A DNA stretch of 64,000 nucleotides from Acidobacteriota bacterium (lineage in GTDB: Bacteria > Acidobacteriota > Aminicenantia > Aminicenantales > Saccharicenantaceae): the NCBI GenBank assembly GCA_033549365.1, contig JAWSUF010000003.1, positions 186,001-250,000 of the forward strand, read 5' to 3'. This document shows, one piece after another, positions 9,405-18,068 of this stretch. The notes under the pieces are model-generated. The model did not search any database. It saw only the letters and a list, made by a program, of their open reading frames with translations, and was not told the origin of the DNA. The position numbers and the translations under genes are program-made. Within the stretch, counting starts at the first letter, position 1. Every line of letters begins with the position of its first letter.

Positions 9405-9480
9405 GGGCGGTTAGCTCAGTTGGGAGAGCGCGGCGTTCGCAACGCTGAGGTCGGGGGTTCAAGTCCCCTACCGTCCACCA
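9405..9480 (+). tRNA. tRNA-Ala (anticodon CGC)
   Basis: A 76-base cloverleaf with encoded CCA. The acceptor stem 9405-9411 pairs with ACCGTCC and includes the G3-U70 wobble that is the alanine identity element. The D arm is GCTC/GAGC (9414-9429). The anticodon stem CGGCG/CGCTG closes the loop TTCGCAA with CGC at positions 34-36. The T arm is GGGGG-TTCAAGT-CCCCT. Discriminator base A. It reads codon GCG, which is common in this GC-rich DNA. Confidence 0.97.
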
Positions 9481-9495
9481 TTTCTCCTCACGCTC

Positions 9496-9972
9496 ATGAT
9501 CTTCATCGCCGATGGCATGCTGGGCAAGCTGGCCCGCGGGCTTCGCCTTCTCGGCTTCGATGTTCTCTTTTTTCCCCGGGCTTCGGATGACGAGATCCTG
9601 GCCGCGGCCCGTAAAGACGGCCGCATCGTTTTGACGCGCGACACCCGGATGCCCCGGAGAAAGGATGGACCGGCCGTCCTCCTTGTTCACAGCGAGTGCT
9701 GGGAGGATCAAATCGCCCAAGTCCTTGACGAGCTTGATCTCCGGGATCATGTGCGGCCCTTTTCGCGCTGTATCTCCTGCAACGGCGAAGTCAAACCCCT
9801 GGCGCCGCCCGACGCCCGAAATCTTGTCCCGCCCTTTATCTTGGAGAATTCGGAATCGTTCGCCCTCTGCCCGTCCTGCGGCCGGGTGTTTTGGAAGGGG
9901 TCCCATTATCAGGACATGGAGACCTGTATCGAACGCCTGCTCGGCCGCAATAAATCCTGCGACCCGGAATAG
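9496..9972 (+). CDS. Mut7-C RNase-domain protein with zinc ribbon
   Basis: PIN-like protein of 158 residues from the Mut7-C (DUF82) family. Known members have a predicted RNase fold fused to a zinc ribbon. The N-terminus FIADGMLGKLARGLRLLGFD is the family signature, with the first acidic catalytic residue at Asp6. ILTRDTR-like sequence (IVLTRDTRMPRRKDG) follows. Two CxxC pairs (CISC and CPSC, about 43 residues apart) form the zinc ribbon. The ATG starts 15 nt after the tRNA CCA end, and no Shine-Dalgarno lies between, so its message probably comes from read-through and tRNA 3'-end cleavage. Convergent with the metallophosphoesterase gene, 6 nt apart. Confidence 0.88.
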   Translation: MIFIADGMLGKLARGLRLLGFDVLFFPRASDDEILAAARKDGRIVLTRDTRMPRRKDGPAVLLVHSECWEDQIAQVLDELDLRDHVRPFSRCISCNGEVKPLAPPDARNLVPPFILENSESFALCPSCGRVFWKGSHYQDMETCIERLLGRNKSCDPE

Positions 9973-9978
9973 CCCGGT

Positions 9979-11691
9979 CTAATCGACGATGCGGATGATG
10001 TGAATGTCCGTATAGATCCGGCCGTGCATGTCTGTCGCCCGGGCTTCGACCGCATGGTAGCCGGCCGGCCAATCGGCCGGGATTTCGGCCTGCCAGAGAT
10101 GCCGCGATATGGTCGCTCCCGGAACCTTGCGTCCGGGAGGCTCAATCTCGAGCAGTTCCGGATGGTCCCTCCACGTTTTTTCAAAGCCGATAAGGTCCAG
10201 GCGCTCCCACCTTGTGACGAGGTCCAGGTAATAGGGATCGTGGGCCTCCACCTTGTCCATTCGCCGCCATTCCGGATCGTCCTTTTTCCTGAACTCGACC
10301 GTGCAGCGCTCGGAGCCTTTGAAGAAATTGACGGAAAGCACAGCCGGCTCTTCCGAACCGCGAGAAATTTCCGCCGGAGAGTGGATGTTCATCTGATCTT
10401 CGGGGCTGCGTCCCGCAGCCTTGAAGTCGATCCGATAATCCGGTCCGTCGAAATGGATCCGAAGATAGCCGTTCGGTGTCCCGTCCCACATCATGGCGTG
10501 GGGAATGCCCGTCTCGCCCTGAAGGCCGCTCCACCAGCTTCCGCAGGTTGTCCCTGCATTGAAGTGATGATGCGGGCGATCGTGGATCCATCCCGGAGTG
10601 CCGGGTCCGAAGAACAGGTGTTGCTGCATGTGGCTGTGGGCGGATAGCGACAGGGAGAGGGGGTGGCCGGCCAGAAGCTCCATGAGGTCTTTTTGAAAGC
10701 CGGTTTCATAGGCTTCGCCGTCCGGCCGGAAGTTGATGTGCATGGCCAGGACGACGAGGTCTTCAGCCGGCACATGGGACAGAAAGTTCCGGATGAAGGA
10801 TTTCTGACGCGGTCTCAATCCCGCCGAGTAGCGGGCGGGTTCTTCCCCTGCGGCCGGATGCAGGATGATGTTGTTCAAGACGAGAAAATGGACCCGTCCC
10901 CGGGAGAACGCATAGGTGGAAGGACCGAATACGCGCTGAAAGGTTTCGTCGGCAAACGCGTCATCGGCCGCGTCCACGTTCATGTCGTGGTTGCCGATGA
11001 CATTGTGCCAGGGAATGCCGATAAGGGAGAGGAGTCGGGCGGTCGGCTCGAAGAGGTCGAGATCGTCGAACGTGATGTCGCCGAGCGTCAGGCCGAAAGC
11101 CGCATCCCGGCAGCCGGCCTGTTCCCGGACGATGTCCCGGGCCAGGTAATCGAGTTCCCTGAGGTTGCGCGACTGGGTGTCTCCGAAGACAAGGATGGAA
11201 AACCCGTCCGATCCGCCGCAGCGGTGCAGCGGAAAGTCGATCGCCTCGGGGAGCGGTCCGGTCGGCGGAACGCCGGCGTATTTTAAAGGAGGTGAGCCGG
11301 CCGGTTTATGAATGACATAGTGTTGGGGGAGGTTGGAGGGGTTGGCCGGAACTTGCCATCCTGAAGGCTGAATGACGAAAACGATCGTATCGTCGTCGAC
11401 GGGAAGGGAATAGCGCCCCTCTTTGTCCGTTTTGACGACGTCTTCGCCGTTCGAAACGAGGACGTCCGCAATACCCGGCTCCCCGGGGTCGAGGCGGCCG
11501 TTTCCGTTCAAGTCCTCGAACACCATGCCCCGGGCCGTCGGAAGTTCCGTTGCGGCAGCGGATCCGAGACTCCAGACGCAGAGGAGGATGAACCCGATTG
11601 CGTAGGCCGCACGTCTCCAGGCGCCGGCCGCACCTCGGCTGAGAGCTTTCGGTTTTTCATGGGCGGGGTTGTGCTCTTTGCGTCTCGTCAT
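9979..11691 (-). CDS. Secreted calcineurin-like metallophosphoesterase with N- and C-terminal accessory domains
   Basis: Exported phosphoesterase of 570 residues. A basic N-terminus and hydrophobic helix (AAYAIGFILLCVWSLGSAAA) form the signal peptide. Next comes an N-terminal beta-sandwich (GMVFEDLNGNGRLDPGEPGI, an EF-like calcium loop, then DKEGRYSLPV) like MetallophosN. The catalytic domain shows the metal motifs FGDTQ, GDITFDD, GNHDMN and, later, AMHINF and SAHSHMQQH. A C-terminal MetallophosC-like domain ends the protein. The ATG at 11691 has AAGGAG six bases upstream; an ATG 48 nt earlier lacks one. Likely substrates are extracellular phosphate esters or cell-wall and teichoic-type polymers, unresolved here. 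It lies just after the Asp-box protein gene on the same strand. Confidence 0.9.
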   Translation of the reverse strand: MTRRKEHNPAHEKPKALSRGAAGAWRRAAYAIGFILLCVWSLGSAAATELPTARGMVFEDLNGNGRLDPGEPGIADVLVSNGEDVVKTDKEGRYSLPVDDDTIVFVIQPSGWQVPANPSNLPQHYVIHKPAGSPPLKYAGVPPTGPLPEAIDFPLHRCGGSDGFSILVFGDTQSRNLRELDYLARDIVREQAGCRDAAFGLTLGDITFDDLDLFEPTARLLSLIGIPWHNVIGNHDMNVDAADDAFADETFQRVFGPSTYAFSRGRVHFLVLNNIILHPAAGEEPARYSAGLRPRQKSFIRNFLSHVPAEDLVVLAMHINFRPDGEAYETGFQKDLMELLAGHPLSLSLSAHSHMQQHLFFGPGTPGWIHDRPHHHFNAGTTCGSWWSGLQGETGIPHAMMWDGTPNGYLRIHFDGPDYRIDFKAAGRSPEDQMNIHSPAEISRGSEEPAVLSVNFFKGSERCTVEFRKKDDPEWRRMDKVEAHDPYYLDLVTRWERLDLIGFEKTWRDHPELLEIEPPGRKVPGATISRHLWQAEIPADWPAGYHAVEARATDMHGRIYTDIHIIRIVD

Positions 11692-11747
11692 TCCGATCTC
11701 CTTGCGGCAGACTCCATCGCTCCTGTCCTGATTCGGCATCCCGCCGT

Positions 11748-14700
11748 CTAACGCTTCGGAACGGCGACGGCCGGAATGTCTTTTTCGCGGGCCAGGCGGT
11801 TAAAGGCGGCCAGGTCCTCCTGAAAAATCTGATTGAGCCGGGCCAGTTCCGTATCGATGAGAGCCGTGAGTTCCGCCCTGACGGCCCGGGCCTGTTCGGT
11901 CGGCGGATAGTCCCCCCGGGCGACGACGCCCGAAAGTGCGGCCAGGCGGTTGTTGAGCTTGATCGGGTAGTTGAGCGGGTCCTGGGGGCTCTGGTTTTTC
12001 GTTTGATAGAGCTCGTTTTCAACGGCCGTGAGGCGCGAATCGATTTCCCGGCCCAGCCGGACAAGATCCTCCGTGTCCTTCCGATCGCCGATCCGGCCGA
12101 GAACATCCTGAATCCGGCTCCGAATTTCGCGGATCGCGCGCACGGCGCGGTGGGTTTCCGTGACCTTGTCCCGGACGCCGATCAGAAATTCGAATTGGGC
12201 TTGGAGGTCCTCCGGCGAGGCCGAAGCGCGCGGGTCCATGAGAATTTCAAACGGAGCGGTCAGGGTTTTTTCGCCGGCCGTCAAGCGGACCTGATAGGTT
12301 CCGGGCGCCGCCTGCGGACCGGACAGCCCGGCCGCCCACATGATAAGACCCGGAAAGCCCTCGGCATCGGGATAGCGCATGTTCCAGACGAAGCGATTCA
12401 TGCCCTTGCGGGGCTCGATTCTCTCCCCGCGTCCCGAGGCCCGGTTGGAGAATTCACGGATCACGGTCCCGTCGGATTCGAGGACGGCCAGGCGGACCTC
12501 CGCGTCCGGTCCCGGATCATCCTTGAGAAAGTAACGGATGACGACGCCCGCCGGGGCGTTGGCTCCGGTCGTCGGCGTGGCCGGGCCGCCGAATCCGGGA
12601 ATCCGGTAGGCCGGACGCGGCGTAAAGAGCCGAACCGAACTTGTCGCAACCTCATCGCTCAGGGCATGAAGAGGCGTGAGGTCGTCGATCATCCAGAACG
12701 AACGGCCCTGCGTCGCGACGATCAAGTCGCTGTCCCGGACGACGATGTCGGTAATGGGAACGACGGGAAGGTTGAGTTGGAAGGATGTCCAGGACAGCCC
12801 GTCGTCGAACGAAATATAGATCCCCGCTTCAGTCCCGGCGTAGAGCAGGCCCTTCCGCCTGGGGTCGGCGCGAACGACTCGGGTGAAATGTTCGGCGGCG
12901 ATGCCGCGGTCGATGCGCGTCCAGGTCCGGCCGTAGTCTTTCGTCCGCAGCAGATAGGGCCGGAAATCGCCGGACTTGTAGCGTGTGGCCGCGATGTAGA
13001 GGCCTCCGGCTTCAAACGGGTCGGCTTCGATGCTGTTGATCTGAGCCCATTCCGGAAGAAGGCCGGCGGCCGGTGTGACGTTCGTCCAGGCGGCGCCGCC
13101 GTCCCGGGTGATATGGATCAGGCCGTCATCCGAACCCGTCCAGATGACGCCGGGTTCGAGGGCGCTTTCCGCCAGCGCGAAGATCGTGCCGTAGTATTCG
13201 ACGCTGGTGTTGTCCTTGGTGATGGGGCCGCCCGAAGGGCCCATGCGCGAGCGATCATCCCGGGTCAGGTCGCCGCTGATCGCCTGCCAGAAATGACCCT
13301 CGTCCGTCGTTTTAAACAGCACGTTTCCGGCGGTGTAGAGAATCCCGGGATCGTGGCGCGAGAACAGAATGGGAAAATTCCACTGGAAGCGGTATTTCAG
13401 GTCGGCCGCCCCGTGACCCATGGGATTGTCCGGCCAGACGTTGATCATGCGCGACCGTCCGGTGCGATGATCGCGGCGTTCCAGAAGACCGCCGTAGGAT
13501 CCGCCGTAGACGATCTCGGGATCCCGGGGGTCGGGAGCCAGCCAGCCGCTCTCGCCGCCGGCCGTCACCTCCCAATCGTTCTCCCCGATGCCGAAACCGC
13601 TCGATCGATGGAGGATCCGCACGGTGGTGTTGTCCTGCTGGGCGCCATAGATCCTGTAGGGGAAATGGGCATCCGTCGTCACCCGATAGAATTGAGCGGT
13701 CGGCTGGTTGTGATAGGTCGTCCAGTTGGCCCCCGCATCGAAGGAGACCTGAGCCCCACCGTCGTCGGCGATGACCATCCGTTGGGGGTTCTCAGGTGCG
13801 ATCCAGAGGTCGTGGTGGTCTCCATGAGGGGTGCGGATGCTCTCATAGGTCCGTCCGCCGTCCCGGGAGCGCCAGAAAGAGACATTCAGGACATAAACCG
13901 TATCCGCGCTTTGGGTGTCGGCATAGATGCGCGTGTAATACCAGGCTCTCTGGCGGAGGTTGCGGTCCTCGCTCAGTTTCCGCCATGTGGCGCCGCCGTC
14001 CTCCGACCGGAAGACACCGCCGTCAGCCGCCTCGACGATGGCCCAGACCCGCTCCGGGAGGACGGGCGAGACGGCCACGCCGATGATGCCGAGAGTCCCC
14101 TTGGGAAAACCGGGCTTTTTGGAGAGTTCCTGCCAGGTCTCGCCTCCGTCCGTCGATTTCCAGAGCGCCGATCCATCGCCGCCGCTTTCGAGGCTGTAAG
14201 GGGTGCGCCGGACCCGCCAGGTCGATGCGTAGAGAATGCGGGGATTGGTCGGGTCGAAAATGAGATCGACGGCGCCGGCCGCATCGTTGGCGAAAAGAAT
14301 CCGCTTCCATGTTTTTCCGCCGTCCGTCGTCCGGTAGACGCCCCTCGTTTCGCCGGGACGATAGAGGTCGCCCATGACGGCCGCATACACGAGGTCGGGA
14401 TTTTTCGGATGGATCCGGATGCGGGAGATGTGGCGGGAGTCGGCAAGGCCGATGGCGGTCCAGGTCTTTCCGGCGTCGACCGATTTGAACATCCCGAACC
14501 CGGACGAGACGTTGCCGCGGACGGTCTTTTCGCCGCCTCCGGCATAGATCACATTCGGGTCCCACTCGCTGACGGCCACGGCGCCGATCGAACCGCCGAA
14601 GAAACCGTCCGAGACGTTCAACCAGGTTTGACCGGCGTCGGTCGTCTTCCAGACGCCGCCTCCGGTTGCGCCGAAATAAAAGACCATCGGTTGTCCGGGC

Positions 14701-14891
14701 ACGCCCGCGACGGCCGCCGACCGTCCGCCCCGAAAAGGCCCGACCAGGCGGTATTCGAGCCCGCCGCGGTAGAGGGATTCGTCGTAGGTGACGGGTCTCT
14801 GGGCTTCAAGAGGAGCGGCGAAGAGCGCCGCAATCAGCGCCGCGATGGCTGCCAGCGCGAATTTTCGGGAAGGGGTTTCGGGGTGTTTCAT
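11748..14891 (-). CDS. Large exported Asp-box beta-propeller protein (VPS10/sortilin-like)
   Basis: Secreted protein of 1047 residues. The start at 14891 (MKHPETPSRKFALAAIAALI) gives a signal peptide ending near APLEAQ and has GGAGG upstream. About ten Asp boxes (SxDxGxTW type) are visible: TTDAGQTW, SVDAGKTW, TTDGGKTW, STDGGETW, SEDGGATW, SRDGGRTY, TTDEGHFW, TRDGGAAW, TKDYGRTW and SFDDGLSW, as in VPS10/BNR propellers. The last 300 residues hold a beta-sandwich (PGTYQVRLTAGEKTLTAPFE) and a helical bundle. Known relatives are often annotated glycosyl hydrolase, but no sialidase catalytic set is visible, so the activity is unknown. The frame stays open upstream for another 690 codons, antisense to the PurL-like gene; I treat that as chance. 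Confidence 0.9.
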   Translation of the reverse strand: MKHPETPSRKFALAAIAALIAALFAAPLEAQRPVTYDESLYRGGLEYRLVGPFRGGRSAAVAGVPGQPMVFYFGATGGGVWKTTDAGQTWLNVSDGFFGGSIGAVAVSEWDPNVIYAGGGEKTVRGNVSSGFGMFKSVDAGKTWTAIGLADSRHISRIRIHPKNPDLVYAAVMGDLYRPGETRGVYRTTDGGKTWKRILFANDAAGAVDLIFDPTNPRILYASTWRVRRTPYSLESGGDGSALWKSTDGGETWQELSKKPGFPKGTLGIIGVAVSPVLPERVWAIVEAADGGVFRSEDGGATWRKLSEDRNLRQRAWYYTRIYADTQSADTVYVLNVSFWRSRDGGRTYESIRTPHGDHHDLWIAPENPQRMVIADDGGAQVSFDAGANWTTYHNQPTAQFYRVTTDAHFPYRIYGAQQDNTTVRILHRSSGFGIGENDWEVTAGGESGWLAPDPRDPEIVYGGSYGGLLERRDHRTGRSRMINVWPDNPMGHGAADLKYRFQWNFPILFSRHDPGILYTAGNVLFKTTDEGHFWQAISGDLTRDDRSRMGPSGGPITKDNTSVEYYGTIFALAESALEPGVIWTGSDDGLIHITRDGGAAWTNVTPAAGLLPEWAQINSIEADPFEAGGLYIAATRYKSGDFRPYLLRTKDYGRTWTRIDRGIAAEHFTRVVRADPRRKGLLYAGTEAGIYISFDDGLSWTSFQLNLPVVPITDIVVRDSDLIVATQGRSFWMIDDLTPLHALSDEVATSSVRLFTPRPAYRIPGFGGPATPTTGANAPAGVVIRYFLKDDPGPDAEVRLAVLESDGTVIREFSNRASGRGERIEPRKGMNRFVWNMRYPDAEGFPGLIMWAAGLSGPQAAPGTYQVRLTAGEKTLTAPFEILMDPRASASPEDLQAQFEFLIGVRDKVTETHRAVRAIREIRSRIQDVLGRIGDRKDTEDLVRLGREIDSRLTAVENELYQTKNQSPQDPLNYPIKLNNRLAALSGVVARGDYPPTEQARAVRAELTALIDTELARLNQIFQEDLAAFNRLAREKDIPAVAVPKR

Positions 14892-14970
14892 GATTGGGCC
14901 TCCGTCAAGTCGGACAATGTAAAAATTAAAAATATCACGGGACAACACCCGGGTCAAACACTTCCGCCGC

Positions 14971-14999
14971 TTGCGCCGCGGGCCGGGATGGGTTATTTT
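14971..14999 (+). promoter_or_regulatory. Predicted promoter of the PurL-like/PurM-like operon
   Basis: TTGCGC (14971-14976), 17 bp, TATTTT (14994-14999). The same -35 variant occurs upstream of the inositol-phosphatase gene. The predicted start lies about 45 nt before the ATG at 15051, which has its own GAGGAGGG ribosome site. Confidence 0.45.
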
Positions 15000-15050
15000 T
15001 ATCGCATCCCATCGGCGGGGAAACGAGAACTTCATCGAGGAGGGCGGAGA

Positions 15051-16145
15051 ATGAACAGAATCGAAAAAGCGCTGATGCACGCGCTGTTCGTGCATCTGCA
15101 TCACAACATCGACAAGGCCGTCGACTTCAAGGCGATCGACGCCCTGAACAAAAAGGTCGGGAAGCTCTTTCCCAAGGCCCTGATTGTCGGTCCGGGCGAC
15201 GACGCCGCCGCATTCAAATTCCCCCGCACAGAGGGAACCTATGTGGGCAAAATGGAGAGCCATTGCTCCCCCTGTGTGCCCCGGCCTTACGACGCCGCCG
15301 CGACGGGCGCCGGCGGGGCCATGCGCGATGTCGTGGCCATGGGCGCCCGTCCGCTCTTCCTGATGAACTTCATCGGCACCAAGCCGCTCGACGAAAAGGT
15401 CCTGGTCGGGCCCTGCGGGTTCGACGGCAAATGCCGCTGCGGACAATGCGTCGAAATGACCAGCGGGGAGAGGGTCAACCTGATGTTCAAAGGGCTTAAG
15501 GACATGTGCAGGGCCATGGACGTCTTTATCGTGGGCGGCGGATTCTCGACCTCGTTCTCCGATATCGTCCCGGCCTGCGTCGTGTCCGTGATCGGCAAAC
15601 TGGCCGCGCCCAAACCGCTGACCAAACCGGCCAAGTCGGCCGGAGATCAGATCATTCTTTTCGGCCGGACGGGAAGCGACGGGAACGACACCCTGTACCG
15701 GGCCGGACTGGTCAAGGAAATGAAACCGGCCTTGGCGCTTTTCAAAGACGAACGGAAAGTGATGGAGGCCTCCCTGGCCGCTTTCAAAACCGGAAAGATC
15801 AAGGCCTGCTCCGACCTGGGAGCGGCCGGGGTCGGCGCCGCCGTCTGCGAGTCGGCCCGTTACGGCGGTTTCGGCGCGCATGTCGACCTGGCCAAGGTTC
15901 CCCTCCGGGAAAAGAACCTGATGCCCGAGGAGATCCTGATCTGTGAATCCCAGGCGCGGATGGCCGTCCAAGTCAACAGGAAAGATGCGGCCCTCGTTCT
16001 GAAAACGATCCGGGCCAAGGGCGTCAAGGCTGAGGTCATCGGCGAGATCAACACCGACGACAAGGAGGTCTTCGAATACAAGGGCAAAACCGTGGCCGTC
16101 ATCCCCAACCGCCCGACGCCGGCCCAGATGAAGGCACTGGAATAG
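15051..16145 (+). CDS. Half-length PurL-like (FGAM synthetase) protein with cysteine cluster
   Basis: Protein of 364 residues that matches only the first AIR-synthase-like half of PurL. Shared signatures: GPGDDAAAF, ESH at 69-71 followed by PYDAAATGAGGAMRDVVAMGARP (PurL has PYNGAATGVGG and RDxxAMGARP), SDLGAAGVGAAVCE, and VPLREKNLMPEEILICESQARMAV. The canonical catalytic segment ESHNHPS is changed to ESHCSPC, and an insertion adds Cys122, 128, 130 and 133 (PCGFDGKCRCGQC), a likely metal site. The second half of PurL is absent and no purS or purQ is nearby. A divergent PurM homologue follows at 9 bp. The reaction is unknown; it could be a noncanonical purine step or other ATP-dependent amide chemistry. 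The frame is open far upstream; this start has GAGGAGGG. Confidence 0.85.
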   Translation: MNRIEKALMHALFVHLHHNIDKAVDFKAIDALNKKVGKLFPKALIVGPGDDAAAFKFPRTEGTYVGKMESHCSPCVPRPYDAAATGAGGAMRDVVAMGARPLFLMNFIGTKPLDEKVLVGPCGFDGKCRCGQCVEMTSGERVNLMFKGLKDMCRAMDVFIVGGGFSTSFSDIVPACVVSVIGKLAAPKPLTKPAKSAGDQIILFGRTGSDGNDTLYRAGLVKEMKPALALFKDERKVMEASLAAFKTGKIKACSDLGAAGVGAAVCESARYGGFGAHVDLAKVPLREKNLMPEEILICESQARMAVQVNRKDAALVLKTIRAKGVKAEVIGEINTDDKEVFEYKGKTVAVIPNRPTPAQMKALE

Positions 16146-16154
16146 GAAACGCCC

Positions 16155-17285
16155 GTGTCGAAAAAACAAGCGGGATCCGAATACGCCCGGGCCGGCGTGG
16201 ATTACACAAAGATCGAGCCGTTCAAGATGGCCATGGTGGATATCGGGAGAAGGACGCTGGCCTTTCCGAACCGGCGCGGGGTTTTTATTGAGGCGGACAG
16301 TCTGGGCGCCCACGGCGTCGTCTATCGGTATCGCGGCGGCGAAGCCCATTCCTGGTGCATGACTCAGGAAGGCCTGGGAAACAAAAACTGGATCGCGGAG
16401 TGGATGTATCAGCATGCCGGAACCGGGCGAACTTATTACGAAGGCATCGGAATCGATACGGCCCTGATGGCGGCCAATGACGTCATCTGCCAGGGGGCTC
16501 TTCCGGTGATCTTTACGGACGAGGTGGCGGCGGGCGACAGCGATTGGTTCAACGACGAAAAGCGCAGTCGCGATCTGGCGGAGAGCTTCTTCAAGGCCTG
16601 CGAGATGTGCGGCATGGCCCTTCCGGCCGGAGAATCTCCGGCTCTGCGGTATCTGATCAAAGCCGAGCCGCCCGTCCGGAGCGCGCCCTCTCTTTCCGGT
16701 TGCGTGACCGGAATCATCGCTCCCCTGGACAGAATGGTGACGGGCGATAAGCTCGCAGCCGGGGACCGGATCCTCGGCGCGCCGTCCTCGGGGCTTCATG
16801 CCAACGGGGTGTCCCTGGTCATCAAGCGGGCGCTGGAACTCAAGGAGGCTTTCCTCCATGTCCTGCCAAACGGCCGGACCCTGGGTGAGGAGGCTCTCAT
16901 TCCGACGCGGTCGTATGTCGCGCTCGTCGAGGCTCTCCAGGAAAGCGGCATCGGGATTCACGGCCTGCTCAACGGCACGGGCGGCGGGATTTCCAAGATC
17001 GCCTACGCCAAGAATCCGTTCACGTATCGCGTGGAGCGATGGGTGGAGGATATCCCGCCGCTTTTCGAATTCATGCGCGGGATCGGCGTCGGGCTGGAGG
17101 ATTGCCTGACGACCTTCAACTGGGGGATCGGATTCTATGTTTTCGTTCCCGAAGCGGAGGCCGGACGAGCGCTGGATGCGGGCCGAAAGGCCGGCTATGA
17201 TCTTCTTGACCTCGGCGGCATCGAGGACGGCCCGCGCCGGGTGATTTTCGAACTGGAAGGCCTGACCCTGGCGGCCATCGAGTGA
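16155..17285 (+). CDS. Divergent PurM-like (AIR synthase family) protein
   Basis: Protein of 376 residues from the PurM/PurL ATP-binding superfamily. YARAGVDYTK near the N-terminus copies the PurM opening (YKDAGVD), and GIDTALMAANDVICQGALPVIFTDEVAAG is the PurM core (PurM: VNDLIVQGAEPLFFLDY). ILGAPSSGLHANGVSLV matches the GLPSSGxHSNG segment. The usual GTDGVGTK loop is replaced by TQEGLGNKN, and the GGETAEMPGMY motif by AGESPALRYL, so it is far from textbook PurM and may act on another substrate. The GTG start has AGGAAA upstream. It forms a unit with the half-PurL gene and overlaps the next gene by 4 bp (GTGA). Annotation as phosphoribosylformylglycinamidine cyclo-ligase is possible but uncertain. 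Confidence 0.8.
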   Translation: MSKKQAGSEYARAGVDYTKIEPFKMAMVDIGRRTLAFPNRRGVFIEADSLGAHGVVYRYRGGEAHSWCMTQEGLGNKNWIAEWMYQHAGTGRTYYEGIGIDTALMAANDVICQGALPVIFTDEVAAGDSDWFNDEKRSRDLAESFFKACEMCGMALPAGESPALRYLIKAEPPVRSAPSLSGCVTGIIAPLDRMVTGDKLAAGDRILGAPSSGLHANGVSLVIKRALELKEAFLHVLPNGRTLGEEALIPTRSYVALVEALQESGIGIHGLLNGTGGGISKIAYAKNPFTYRVERWVEDIPPLFEFMRGIGVGLEDCLTTFNWGIGFYVFVPEAEAGRALDAGRKAGYDLLDLGGIEDGPRRVIFELEGLTLAAIE

Positions 17286-18025
17286 CCCGGATCGTGAACA
17301 AACCGCCGGTGGCCCAGCGCATCTGGGAGATCGATTTTCTGCGCGGCCTGTCCATCCTCCTGGTTGTCGGCTATCACCTTCTTTACGATCTCGGCGCGTA
17401 TGCCGGAGTCGAGAGATTTCTCGGATTCACGACCGATCTTTCCACGTCGGCCTGGACCGTCGCCCAGAGATTCTTCGCCGGTCTCTTTATTCTTCTTTCG
17501 GGAATCAGCGGCACGCTGACGCGCAGCAATGTGCGGCGGGGGCTGAGGCTTCTGGCCGTGGCCCTCGTCATCACCGCGGCGACCTTTGTCTTTGATTCCC
17601 AATCGGCGGTCTGGTTCGGCATCCTTCATTTGCTGGCGGTTTCGATGCTGATCTATGGTGCGGCGTTTGAAAAGGTCAAAGCCATGGCCTGCGCAATCGG
17701 AGGCGCGGCCGTTCTCGGCCTCGGTGCGGCGCTTCCCGTGCTGAAAAAAGGGGTGGCCGTCCGCTTCGATTGGCTGCTTCCGTTGGGAATCCACAGCCCG
17801 TGGTTTCAGTCCTTCGACTATTTTCCGCTGATCCCGTGGTTCGGGGTTTTTCTGATCGGCGCCGCTTTGGGAAAATCGGTCTATGCCTCCCGGCGCAGCC
17901 TCCTGCCTTGGCGCCTGCCTCAGACGTTTCTCAACGCCGCCGGACGGCATTCCCTGATCATCTACATCGTCCACCAGCCGGTGATCCTGGGCGTCCTTTA
18001 CGTCCTGGGTCTCATGAGGGGATGA
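17282..18025 (+). CDS. HGSNAT-like/DUF1624 membrane acyltransferase
   Basis: Integral membrane protein of 247 residues resembling the catalytic domain of heparan-alpha-glucosaminide N-acetyltransferase (DUF1624/COG3503). The N-terminus has the family motif WEIDFLRGLSILLVVGYHLLYD, with the conserved RG pair and histidine. GLFILLSGISGTLTRSN follows, and the C-terminus ends AAGRHSLIIYIVHQPVILGVLY, another family hallmark. Seven or so hydrophobic segments are visible. These proteins are thought to move acyl groups across the membrane onto sugars. The GTG start overlaps the PurM-like stop codon (GTGA), so the three genes at 15.0-18.0 kb are probably translated together, although the functional link is unclear. 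Convergent with the racemase gene. Confidence 0.85.
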   Translation: MTRIVNKPPVAQRIWEIDFLRGLSILLVVGYHLLYDLGAYAGVERFLGFTTDLSTSAWTVAQRFFAGLFILLSGISGTLTRSNVRRGLRLLAVALVITAATFVFDSQSAVWFGILHLLAVSMLIYGAAFEKVKAMACAIGGAAVLGLGAALPVLKKGVAVRFDWLLPLGIHSPWFQSFDYFPLIPWFGVFLIGAALGKSVYASRRSLLPWRLPQTFLNAAGRHSLIIYIVHQPVILGVLYVLGLMRG

Positions 18026-18068
18026 AATGGGCGGCATTCTCCCGGGCGCGCCAGGCGCCGAGCCTTTG

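Noticed and set aside
12003-15050. Very long plus-strand open frame (over 1000 codons) continuous with the PurL-like gene
   Set aside because: It is antisense to the Asp-box protein, has low-complexity Arg/Gly/Pro-rich translation, and the real gene begins at 15051 with a strong ribosome site and family homology.
14892-16961. 690-codon upstream extension of the Asp-box protein on the minus strand
   Set aside because: It runs antisense through the PurL-like and PurM-like genes, which have clear homology, and the signal peptide starts at 14891.
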